Shown here: one piece after another, positions 13,407-20,554 of the stretch
How positions within the stretch are numbered: the stretch's first letter is position 1
Layout: each line of letters begins with the position of its first letter
Source of the DNA: JBCBKP01 sp038746265
Lineage (GTDB): Bacteria > Planctomycetota > Phycisphaerae > Phycisphaerales > UBA1924
Direction of reading: 5' to 3'
Length of the DNA stretch: 21,496 bases
Assembly: GCA_038746265.1 (NCBI GenBank)
Contig: JBCDKU010000044.1
Coordinates: forward strand, 1 to 21,496
Translations under genes and position numbers: made by a program
Notes under the pieces: generated by a model
What the model was told of the DNA's origin: nothing
The model's input: only the letters and a program-made list of their open reading frames with translations
The model's database searches: none

Positions 13407-13430
13407 GCCCGGCTGAGACCCGCTGAGACC
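13401..13430 (+). repeat. Three tandem 10-bp direct repeats upstream of pstS
   Basis: GGCTGAGCCC (13401-13410), GGCTGAGACC (13411-13420) and CGCTGAGACC (13421-13430) follow one another without spacers, sharing GCTGAG at exact 10-bp intervals. The first copy contains the gpx stop codon (TGA, 13404-13406). Evenly phased copies on one face of the helix upstream of a phosphate operon resemble, in principle, tandem response-regulator half-sites (the PhoB box has 11-bp period), but the sequence is not the E. coli Pho box. It could also be a chance slippage duplication. Confidence 0.5.
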
Positions 13431-13444
13431 GGTTTGCACGCAGC

Positions 13445-13473
13445 CCGCAGCCGGGATCGAGCGATCCCTGCGG
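13445..13473 (+). terminator. Stem-loop after gpx, abutting the possible pstS promoter
   Basis: CCGCA (13445-13449) pairs with TGCGG (13469-13473), and GGGATC (13453-13458) pairs with GATCCC (13463-13468) around a GAGC loop, with a 3-nt GCC bulge on the left arm. This 11-bp stem has no T run behind it; CTAAACT follows. It may end gpx transcripts or be part of the pst control region. Confidence 0.35.
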
Positions 13474-13474
13474 C

Positions 13475-13480
13475 TAAACT
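13475..13480 (+). promoter_or_regulatory. Possible -10 element of the pst operon
   Basis: TAAACT, the same hexamer as in front of rny (1333-1338), lies 114 bp before the pstS ATG. No clear -35 hexamer is present, as expected for an activator-dependent promoter, though this is only consistent, not proof. Transcription would begin near 13487, just before the terminator-like hairpin. Confidence 0.3.
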
Positions 13481-13492
13481 GATGTCCTGACG

Positions 13493-13529
13493 CGGCCCGC
13501 TTGCGCATGTGCAGGCGGGCCGTCTTTGT
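13493..13529 (+). terminator. Strong intrinsic terminator or pst-leader attenuator
   Basis: CGGCCCGCTTGC (13493-13504) pairs with GCAGGCGGGCCG (13511-13522) to give a 12-bp stem with one G-T wobble and a GCATGT loop, followed by TCTTTGT (13523-13529). It is the best intrinsic terminator in the window. It sits 87 bp after the gpx stop and 65 bp before pstS. If TAAACT at 13475 is the pst promoter, this structure lies inside the pst leader and would act as an attenuator; otherwise it simply ends gpx. Confidence 0.65.
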
Positions 13530-13594
13530 CTCGGCTACGCGTCTTCAGGTCCGGTCGGCCCGATCCCGGACACCCCGAAGGGAAAGAGATCCAC

Positions 13595-14590
13595 ATGCGG
13601 CACCGCTCAGTTTCCGCCCGTCTCATCGGCGTTGCTCTGTCAGCACTCTCGGCTCTCACGCTGGTTGCCCCGGCATCGGCCCAGCAGATCGTGATCGATC
13701 CCGAGTTGCCCCGTTTCGAGCAGCAGGGCGCGGTCAATGGGCAGCTCACGAGCATCGGCTCGGACACGATGCTCAATCTGATGAACCAGTGGTTCCAGCT
13801 CTTCCAAGAGACCTACCCGGCCGTCCAGGCGTCGGCCGAGGGCAAGGGCTCGAGCACCGCACCGCCCGCATTGATCGCCAACCAGGCCCAGTTCGGACCG
13901 ATGTCGCGTGCGATGGACCCCGAAGAAATCGCCCAGTTCGCCGCGGCCCGCGGGTTCGAGCCGACGCCGCTCATTGTCTCGATCGACTGCATCGCGATCT
14001 TCGTGCACGCGGACAACCCGATCGAGTCGATCTCGGTCGATCAGCTCGCCGACGCCTTCAGCGTCGCGGGCCCGAGCAACGTGACGTGGGGCGATCTGGG
14101 CGTCACCGAGGCGAACTACCGCGATCGGCCCGTCTCGCTCTACGGCCGCAACTCCGCCTCGGGCACGTACAAGTACTTCAAGGAAGAAGCGCTTGGCGGC
14201 GTGGACTACCGCCCGCAGGTCTCGGACAACCCGGGCTCGTCGGGCGTCGTCAACGCGATCTCGCGTGATCCGTACGGGCTTGGCTACTCGGGCGCTGGGT
14301 TCAGCGTCGCGGGCGTGAAGATCGTGCCGGTGAAGTTCACGAAGAACGACGCGGCCTTCCTCCCCACCCAGGAGCATGCGGAGACGGGCAACTACCCCTT
14401 CGCCCGCCCGCTGTGGCTCTACGTGGCGTTCGACCCGCGGGACGAGCTCGACACGCTCCGCCGCCGGTTCATCGAGATGATCTTCACCCGCGAGGGCCAG
14501 AACGTGGTCGCGCAGGACGGCGCGTACCCGGTCTCCGCGGATCTCGCCCGCGAGCAGCTTGAGTACGTCGGCATCGTGCCCGATTTCTAA
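13595..14590 (+). CDS. pstS: Phosphate ABC transporter, substrate-binding protein
   Basis: The protein has 331 residues; ATG at 13595 follows a purine-rich GGGAAAGAG, and the signal peptide then begins directly (MRHRSVSARLIG..., cut expected after ASA, residue 29). Phosphate-contact segments are visible: TSIGSDTM (52-59), EGKGSST (82-88), MSRAM (103-107), VSIDCIAIFVH (D131) and YGRNSASGTY (183-192). It is a periplasmic high-affinity phosphate-binding protein of the PstS type with no lipobox. It is the first gene of pstSCAB. The gap to pstC is 128-158 bp and includes a 12-bp direct repeat but no strong terminator, so co-transcription is likely, with PstS possibly made in excess. Confidence 0.94.
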   Translation: MRHRSVSARLIGVALSALSALTLVAPASAQQIVIDPELPRFEQQGAVNGQLTSIGSDTMLNLMNQWFQLFQETYPAVQASAEGKGSSTAPPALIANQAQFGPMSRAMDPEEIAQFAAARGFEPTPLIVSIDCIAIFVHADNPIESISVDQLADAFSVAGPSNVTWGDLGVTEANYRDRPVSLYGRNSASGTYKYFKEEALGGVDYRPQVSDNPGSSGVVNAISRDPYGLGYSGAGFSVAGVKIVPVKFTKNDAAFLPTQEHAETGNYPFARPLWLYVAFDPRDELDTLRRRFIEMIFTREGQNVVAQDGAYPVSADLAREQLEYVGIVPDF

Positions 14591-14615
14591 TCCCCGCCGC
14601 AAGATCCCCGCCGCA
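14590..14615 (+). repeat. Short tandem repeat just after pstS
   Basis: ATCCCCGCCGCA occurs at 14590-14601 and again at 14604-14615 (14-bp period), the first copy starting on the last base of the pstS stop codon. It looks like a local slippage duplication. A weak stem GATCCG (14643-14648) / CGGATC (14658-14663) follows in the same gap. Confidence 0.4.
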
Positions 14616-14748
14616 GAGGACCCCCGACGACCTTGTCCCCGTGATCCGGGCGGTGCTCGGATCCGGCTGCCCGATCCCCTACCCTGTGCCCGATCGAGAG
14701 AGCGGCGCCGGGTCCTGAGTGGATCGGCCGCGTGGGGGACGCTCGCGG

Positions 14749-17439
14749 GTGGACGATCTTTCCGATCAGCAGATGCAGGCCTTGGCCGGACGACCGGAGC
14801 GTCCGCGCGTGCGCAAGACCAGCCCGATGGTCCGCGTGAAGGACCGCGCGGCGGCCGGCATCATCCGCGGCGGCGGGCTCCTCGTGCTCGCCGCGATGCT
14901 CGGGATCTGCGTGTTCCTGTTCCAGTCGGCCGCGCCGCTCCTGCTTCCCGGCACGGTCGAGGGCACCGCGGTCCTCGCGACGGACGTCGGCGAGCCCAAG
15001 CTGCTGCTCAACCGAGACGGCGTCGTCATGACGCTCGGCGAGGACGGCACGCTCGCCGTGATCGATGCCGAAGACCACGGCGGCGCGGATCACGCGGACC
15101 GCGTCATGGCCCGCGTTCCGATCGCCGAAGGCGTCGAGTCCGTCTCGGCCGCACACTTCGATGTCACCGCGGGCGTGGTCACACTCGCGACCAACGACGG
15201 CCGTCTCACCCAGGGCACGATCGAGACGGGCACCGCGCCGCTGCGTGTTGAGTTGCTCCCCGACGACGTTCGCGCGATGACGCCGGGCGAACGAAGGACG
15301 GCTCTGGACGACGACACGCGGGCCGCGCTCGCGTCGGTCGCGCGTCGGTCCGGGCTCCGGGGCGATCTCATCTTGATCTGGCGCGAAGCCGAGGGCGAGC
15401 AGGGCTGGTATGCCCGCGACCTGACGCTCGAGTTCGCCGCGCCGGTCGAGATCGGCGTGGGCGAGGGCCCGGTCGGCCGCATCGCCGCCGCCGCGGGTTC
15501 GGGGCGTTCGCGGGTCGCAACCATACTGCGCGAGAACGAAGCGATCGTCGCCGAGATCAGCGAGCGGCGGAGCTTCCGGGGGCCCGCGTCGATCAACGTC
15601 CGTGCGACTGCAATCGCGTTCGCTGAGGACGAGCTGAACCCGCGGTACCTCCTGCCGTTGGGTGGAGCAGACGGCCTGATGGCCGTCTACTACGACGGCC
15701 GTGCGCATCGGTTGTTGCAACGCGACGATGGCTGGGAAGTGATCGAGCGTTCGAGTTGGGGCGAATCGATCATGGCCGCGCGGATGGCGCTCGGCGGGCG
15801 ATCGGTGATCGTCGGCGACCTCGAGGGAAGCGTCCGCGTCTACCTGCCGGTCGAAAGCACGACCGAGGGTGCCAGCGATGGTCGCCGGTTCGTGCTCGCG
15901 CACCGAGCGAAGCTCGGCACCGATGCCATCCTCAACATCCAGCCGAGCGAGCGCGAACGGACGGTCGCGGTGTCGATCGATGGGGGGCCGGTCGTCCTCT
16001 GGAACACGACGAGCGCGAAGGTCGTGGTGCGGACAAAGCTCGCTGAGCGCTCCACGGTGCTTGTCGCGCCGTCGCCCGACCTGGAATCCGTGGCGAGTGT
16101 CACGCTCGATCGCGATCTCGCGATCGCCCAGATCGACCCCGCTCACCCGGAGGCGAGCTGGTCGTCGCTCTTCGGCAAGGTGCACTACGAGGCGTACGAC
16201 GAGCCGACCTACGTCTACCAGGCGGAGGGTGCGATCCGTTCCGAGCCCAAGCTCAGCCTGATCCCGCTGGTCTGGGGCACGCTCAAGGCGACGGTCGTCG
16301 CGATGGTGATCGCCGCCCCGCTCGCGGTGCTCGCGGCGCTCTACACCAGCGAGTTCATGCACCCCAACGCACGGCGGGTCGTCAAGCCGGTTATCGAGCT
16401 GATGGCGTCGCTACCCTCGGTCGTGCTCGGGTTCATCGCCGCGATGGTCGTCGCGCCGTGGATGCGTGACAACCTGCCTGGCTTCGTCACGTGGCTCCTC
16501 GCGGCTCCGGTCGCGGTCGTTTTCTGCGCGCAGGCGTGGCGCGCGGTGCCGCCCGACGTGAGCCGCCGCGTGAGAACCGTTGCCCGTCTCGCACTGATCG
16601 CGGTGATCCTCTTCGGTGCGACGGTCGTCGCGGCGATCGCCGGACCGGCGATCGAGTCGGCGCTGTTCGCCGAGTCCGGGTCGTTCCGGCTGTGGCTCGA
16701 GAACACGAACTCGCCGGCCTACCCCGGCTGGCTCATCGCGCTGCTGCCCGTCGCGGCGCTGGTGGTCACGCTCGTCGAGGGGCGGCTCGGGTCGCGGTTC
16801 TGGGAGCGATTCGTGGACGGCGAGGGCCCGCGGGCCGCCGGCGTGGGGCTGATCCGCTCGCTCTGGCAGCTCGCGATCGCGGCCTCGATCGCGGGGCTTC
16901 TCGGCTGGATGTTCAGCTACGTCGGTCTCGACACACGCTCGACGATCTTCGGTTCGGGCGAGCCCCCGAACTTCTTCCAGCGCAACACGCTCGTCGTGGG
17001 CATCGTGATGGGATTCGCGGTGATCCCGATCATCTACACGATCTCCGAGGACGCGATGCGCGCGGTGCCCGAGGGCCTGCGGGCGGCCTCGCTCGGCTGT
17101 GGCGCGACGCCCTGGCAGACGGCGACCCGCGTCGTCCTGCCGGTCGCGACCTCGGGTGTGTTCTCGGCCTGCATGGTCGGGCTGGGCCGCGCGGTCGGTG
17201 AGACGATGATCGTGCTGATGGCGACGGGCAACACGCCGCTCATGGAATGGAACATCTTCAGCGGTGTCCGCACGCTCGCGGCCAACATCGCGGTCGAGCT
17301 GCCCGAGGTCGCGCGGGGCGGGACGCACTACCGCGTGCTCTTCCTGTGCGGGCTGGTGCTGTTCCTGCTGACGCTGATCGTGAACACGACCGCCGAGATC
17401 GTGCGGCAGCGGTTCCGCAAGAGGAGCGCCGCGCTGTGA
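14749..17439 (+). CDS. pstC: Phosphate ABC transporter permease PstC, greatly enlarged
   Basis: The protein has 896 residues from GTG 14749 (GGGGGA ten bases upstream); GTG 14719 is an alternative giving 906. Ordinary PstC has ~300. After a first membrane helix (about 42-64) comes a ~430-residue extracytoplasmic region with repeated beta-strand units (for example VTLATNDGRLTQG, SVIVGDLEGSVRVYLP, VAVSIDGGPVVLWNTTS) that look like WD40/beta-propeller blades. The permease domain begins near residue 501 (LSLIPLVWGTLKATVV) and contains SLPSVVLGFIAAMVV. It is then interrupted by a ~165-residue insert with extra membrane helices before VVGIVMGFAVIPIIYTISED and the EAA-type loop (PEGLRAASLGCGATPWQTA), which contacts PstB. 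It forms the phosphate channel with PstA. pstA overlaps it by four bases (GTGA). Confidence 0.9.
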   Translation: MDDLSDQQMQALAGRPERPRVRKTSPMVRVKDRAAAGIIRGGGLLVLAAMLGICVFLFQSAAPLLLPGTVEGTAVLATDVGEPKLLLNRDGVVMTLGEDGTLAVIDAEDHGGADHADRVMARVPIAEGVESVSAAHFDVTAGVVTLATNDGRLTQGTIETGTAPLRVELLPDDVRAMTPGERRTALDDDTRAALASVARRSGLRGDLILIWREAEGEQGWYARDLTLEFAAPVEIGVGEGPVGRIAAAAGSGRSRVATILRENEAIVAEISERRSFRGPASINVRATAIAFAEDELNPRYLLPLGGADGLMAVYYDGRAHRLLQRDDGWEVIERSSWGESIMAARMALGGRSVIVGDLEGSVRVYLPVESTTEGASDGRRFVLAHRAKLGTDAILNIQPSERERTVAVSIDGGPVVLWNTTSAKVVVRTKLAERSTVLVAPSPDLESVASVTLDRDLAIAQIDPAHPEASWSSLFGKVHYEAYDEPTYVYQAEGAIRSEPKLSLIPLVWGTLKATVVAMVIAAPLAVLAALYTSEFMHPNARRVVKPVIELMASLPSVVLGFIAAMVVAPWMRDNLPGFVTWLLAAPVAVVFCAQAWRAVPPDVSRRVRTVARLALIAVILFGATVVAAIAGPAIESALFAESGSFRLWLENTNSPAYPGWLIALLPVAALVVTLVEGRLGSRFWERFVDGEGPRAAGVGLIRSLWQLAIAASIAGLLGWMFSYVGLDTRSTIFGSGEPPNFFQRNTLVVGIVMGFAVIPIIYTISEDAMRAVPEGLRAASLGCGATPWQTATRVVLPVATSGVFSACMVGLGRAVGETMIVLMATGNTPLMEWNIFSGVRTLAANIAVELPEVARGGTHYRVLFLCGLVLFLLTLIVNTTAEIVRQRFRKRSAAL

Positions 17440-19508
17440 GTGCCCACGAGAGAAAGACACCGTCCGGTGCACGCGGCGAGCCCGCGGTGTGGCTCATGGG
17501 CGCGTCGCTGGTGGTGTGCCTCGCGCTGATCGTGGGGATGCTCGCGCTGATCCTGTGGCAGGGCGGCCGCACGTTCTGGCCCCGCCCGGTCGATCGGATC
17601 GAGCTGGCGTCGGGCGAGGTGCTGCTTGCGCAGCCCATGGGCGTCGAGGCGGCCGAGACGCCCGAGGGTGGCGCGACGACGCGGGTTCGCCTGCGGGTGA
17701 GCAACCGGATCTTCGGGCAGGACTCGCAGCGGGATGTCTTCGAGACGCAGATCGTGTCGCGCGAGCGGCCCGAGTGGGCGGCGCTGGTCGAGCGCGTCGC
17801 GCAGGGCGCGTTCCTCGGGCGCGTCGAGGCGCTCACGGAACTCGATGAATCGGGCGAGGTGGTGCGGACGGTCGAGGGCGACGAGTTGCTCGCCGAGCTG
17901 GACGCGGCGATCAGTGACGGCTCCGATCGGCGCTCCCGGATCGAACGCATCGGCCGCGAGGATCTGGGCCGCGTCGCGCGGCGGCTCGAGTCGATCGGCT
18001 TTGCTCGCGAGGAAATCAACCGACGGGCGGCGATCGACCCTGCGTCGGAAACGTCGCTCCCGATGTGGGCGTTCGCGGCGGTCGTGGTCGGCGGGCTCAC
18101 GGCGGGGTTCGGTGTCGTGCGGATCGGGACGCCCACGCTCCGCTGGCTGCTCGTGGCCGTCGTGGTGCTGTGCGGATCCGCGGCGTGGCTCGAGCATCCG
18201 TGGAGCGGTCGGGCGATCTCGGCGGAGACCGCCGAGCAGCGTCTCGCGGCCCTCGACGAGCGGCAGACATCGCTCGAATCAGAACGCGCCGAGCTTGGTG
18301 AGCGGCTCGCGGAGCTGCGCGCAGAAGACGACCGGTACCGGCTCGTCGTGCGCGAAGTGGGGGAGCAGGACCGGCTCTCGCCGCGCGGCGCGACCGAGCC
18401 CGACGAGCCCATGCGGGTGAGCCAGGCGACCCGCGTCACGCGCCTCAACACGCTGGGCTTCGGCGGCAAGCTCGGGCTGTATTTCGAACGCTGGGGCGCG
18501 TTCCTGAGCGGGACGCCGCTCGCGTCGGGCGAGGGCGGCGTGTTCCCCGTGATCGTTGGCACTGTCACGCTGACCCTGCTGCTCGTGGTCGGTGTGGTGC
18601 CGCTCGGTGTTGTCACGGCGCTGTACATGCGGGAGTACGCCAAGCAGGGCGTGCTCACCAGCGCGGTCCGGATCGCGATCAACAACCTCGCGGGCGTGCC
18701 CAGCATCGTCTACGGCATGTTCGGGCTCGGGTTCTTCTGCTATCTCTTGGGCGGCTACATCGACGGCGGGTCCGGGGCGGCGGCGCTGCCGCGCGGGTCG
18801 TGGTGGGGGCTCTTGTCCGTGTTCGCGGCGATGCTGTTCCTCGCGGGCGCGTGCGCCGCGTGGGCCTCCAAGCCCGGCGCAAAGCAGATCGCCGGCAAGC
18901 TCGCGGGCGTGCTCGCGCTCGGGGCGGTGGTCGCGCTGATCGCGGCGGTCTGGACGACGCCTTACTTCGGCGGCTTCTTCAGTGAGAAACTCCCCGAGCG
19001 CTCGACGTTCGGCTCGAAGGGCATCCTGTGGGCCGCGCTCACGCTCGCCCTGCTCACGCTGCCCGTTGTGATCGTCGCGACCGAGGAAGCGATCGCGGCT
19101 GTCCCCGGATCGATGCGCGAGGGCAGCTACGGGTGCGGCGCGAGCCGGTGGCAGACGATCCGGCGGATCGTGCTGCCGGCGGCGATGCCGGGCGTGATCA
19201 CCGGGGCGATCCTCGCGATGGCCCGCGGCGCGGGCGAGGTCGCGCCCCTGATCCTCGTCGGCGCGGTCAACCTCGCGCCCGAGTCACCCGTGTCGCTCGA
19301 GGCCCCCTTCCTGCACGGCGACCGGACGTTCATGCACCTGGGCTACCACGTCTTCAACCTGGGCTTCCAGGCGCCCGACGTGGACGCGACCCTGCCCCTG
19401 GTCTGGACCACGACGCTGCTCCTGATCCTGATCGTGGTGACGATGAACGTGTTCGCGGTCTGGCTCCGCGGCAAGCTGCGGCAGAAGCTCACGAGTTCGG
19501 CGGTCTGA
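17436..19508 (+). CDS. pstA: Phosphate ABC transporter permease PstA, greatly enlarged
   Basis: The protein has 690 residues against ~290 usually. GTG at 17436 overlaps the pstC stop (GTGA) and has GAGGAG at 17421-17426. A first membrane helix (about 18-42) is followed by an extracytoplasmic region with beta-strands and helices, two further helices (about 208-230 and 235-251), then a coiled coil (about 266-303). The permease core starts near 369 (FPVIVGTVTLTLLLVVGVVPLG) with GVPSIVYGMFGLGFF. An ~90-residue insert with two extra helices precedes LLTLPVVIVATEEAIAAVP and the EAA loop (REGSYGCGASRWQTIRR), then ARGAGEVAPLI. The insert sits at the same place as in PstC. It pairs with PstC to form the inner-membrane phosphate channel. 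pstB begins 14 bp downstream. Confidence 0.92.
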   Translation: MSAHERKTPSGARGEPAVWLMGASLVVCLALIVGMLALILWQGGRTFWPRPVDRIELASGEVLLAQPMGVEAAETPEGGATTRVRLRVSNRIFGQDSQRDVFETQIVSRERPEWAALVERVAQGAFLGRVEALTELDESGEVVRTVEGDELLAELDAAISDGSDRRSRIERIGREDLGRVARRLESIGFAREEINRRAAIDPASETSLPMWAFAAVVVGGLTAGFGVVRIGTPTLRWLLVAVVVLCGSAAWLEHPWSGRAISAETAEQRLAALDERQTSLESERAELGERLAELRAEDDRYRLVVREVGEQDRLSPRGATEPDEPMRVSQATRVTRLNTLGFGGKLGLYFERWGAFLSGTPLASGEGGVFPVIVGTVTLTLLLVVGVVPLGVVTALYMREYAKQGVLTSAVRIAINNLAGVPSIVYGMFGLGFFCYLLGGYIDGGSGAAALPRGSWWGLLSVFAAMLFLAGACAAWASKPGAKQIAGKLAGVLALGAVVALIAAVWTTPYFGGFFSEKLPERSTFGSKGILWAALTLALLTLPVVIVATEEAIAAVPGSMREGSYGCGASRWQTIRRIVLPAAMPGVITGAILAMARGAGEVAPLILVGAVNLAPESPVSLEAPFLHGDRTFMHLGYHVFNLGFQAPDVDATLPLVWTTTLLLILIVVTMNVFAVWLRGKLRQKLTSSAV

Positions 19509-19522
19509 CGGAGGAGGCCCGG

Positions 19523-20374
19523 ATGGCGGAAAGCGGAGTCAACACGGAATCCTCGGCCCTCGACGCCATCCGGCGCGGCGAGCACTTCGAGTCGGCCGTC
19601 CACGACGAGACCCGCGCGGGCGAGGCGATCCTCGAGATCGACGACTTCAGCCTGTGGTACGGCGACGCCCGCGCGCTCTGGGACGTCTCGATGCGCGTCC
19701 CCAAGGGCAAGGTCACCGCGCTGATCGGCCCCTCCGGTTGCGGCAAGAGCACGCTCCTTCGGAGCGTGAACCGCCTGAACGACCTGGTCGAGGGTGTCCG
19801 CACGGGCGGCGCGATGCGGCTCGCGGGTGAGGGAATATACGAGCCCCGCGTGGACGTCATCGAGCTCCGCAAGAGGCTCGGGATGGTCTTCCAGAAGCCC
19901 AACCCTTTCCCGATGACGATCTTCGAGAACGTCGTCTACCCGCTGCGGATCGACGGCGAGCGGCGACGGTCGGTCCTCCGCGACGCCTGCCAGCGGGCCC
20001 TCGAGGGCGCGGCCCTGTGGGACGAGGTCAAGGACCGGCTCGACCAGGCCGCGCTTGGGATGTCCGGAGGCCAGCAGCAGCGGCTCTGCATCGCGCGGGC
20101 GATCGTCGCGGACCCCGAGGTCCTGCTTCTGGATGAGCCCTGCTCGGCCCTCGACCCGATCGCGACCGCCCGCATCGAGGAGCTGATCGACGAGATCTCG
20201 TCACGGTACACCGTCCTGATCGTGACCCACAACATGCAGCAGGCGGCCCGGGTGAGCCACTTCACGGCCTTCATGTACCTCGGGAGGCTCGTGGAGTACG
20301 GGCCCACGCCCTCGATCTTCGGGCGGCCGCGGCTTGCCGAGACCGAACAGTACGTGACGGGCCGGTTCGGCTGA
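19523..20374 (+). CDS. pstB: Phosphate ABC transporter ATP-binding protein
   Basis: The protein has 283 residues; ATG at 19523 follows GAGGAGG (19511-19517). About 34 residues precede the usual start (ILEIDDFSLWYG). Walker A is GPSGCGKST (69-77), the Q-loop is VFQKPNPFPMTIFENV, the signature is MSGGQQQR (180-187) with Met where Leu is common, Walker B is VLLLDEP (200-206), DPIATARIEELI follows, and the H-loop His is in VTHNMQQAARVS (H236). NPFPMTIFENV and the 'MQQAARVSD/H' stretch are typical of PstB. It hydrolyses ATP on the cytoplasmic side to drive PstCA. It is last in pstSCAB; phoU, often next, is absent and sucA follows after 180 bp. Confidence 0.96.
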   Translation: MAESGVNTESSALDAIRRGEHFESAVHDETRAGEAILEIDDFSLWYGDARALWDVSMRVPKGKVTALIGPSGCGKSTLLRSVNRLNDLVEGVRTGGAMRLAGEGIYEPRVDVIELRKRLGMVFQKPNPFPMTIFENVVYPLRIDGERRRSVLRDACQRALEGAALWDEVKDRLDQAALGMSGGQQQRLCIARAIVADPEVLLLDEPCSALDPIATARIEELIDEISSRYTVLIVTHNMQQAARVSHFTAFMYLGRLVEYGPTPSIFGRPRLAETEQYVTGRFG

Positions 20375-20415
20375 TCGCCGGGATTGGTGGGCGATCGCGG
20401 CTGTTGTGTGCAGAA

Positions 20416-20456
20416 TCGCGGTTTTGGACCCGCGAAAGTGGGGAGGGCCTGCCCAC
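20416..20456 (+). terminator. Hairpins behind pstB
   Basis: TCGCGG (20416-20421) pairs with CCGCGA (20430-20435) around TTTTGGAC, and GTGGG (20438-20442) pairs with CCCAC (20452-20456). They lie 41-82 bp after the pstB stop and have no T run. They could mark the operon's 3' end, but each stem is short. Confidence 0.3.
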
Positions 20457-20473
20457 GGGATCGAAGAGAGGTG

Positions 20474-20509
20474 TAGGATCCGGTTCCTTCGGCCCGGTCG
20501 GCCGGGCCG
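20474..20509 (+). promoter_or_regulatory. Possible sucA promoter box with a 5'-terminal hairpin
   Basis: TAGGAT (20474-20479) fits TAnnnT. A perfect 8-bp stem CGGCCCGG (20490-20497) / CCGGGCCG (20502-20509) with a TCGG loop begins where the transcript would start (~20486-20490). No T run follows. The leader to the GTG would be ~65 nt. Confidence 0.3.
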
Positions 20510-20554
20510 GGCGACGAGATGTGACCCGTAAGCCTCGATGAGGCGAGGTCGATC

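Noticed and set aside
13401..13430. Classical E. coli-type Pho box
   Set aside because: The repeats have a 10-bp rather than 11-bp period and do not match CTGTCAT.
12735..13508. N-terminal extension of the PTPS-like protein on the minus strand
   Set aside because: It runs antisense through the complete gpx gene; the family N-terminus fits the ATG at 12734.
14587..16362. 591-codon open frame on the minus strand opposite pstC
   Set aside because: Arg/Asp/His-rich low-complexity translation without any domain; a mirror of GC-rich coding on the plus strand.
17258..18706. 482-codon minus-strand frame opposite pstA
   Set aside because: Ser/Arg/Thr-rich shadow; the plus strand carries a clear permease with motifs.
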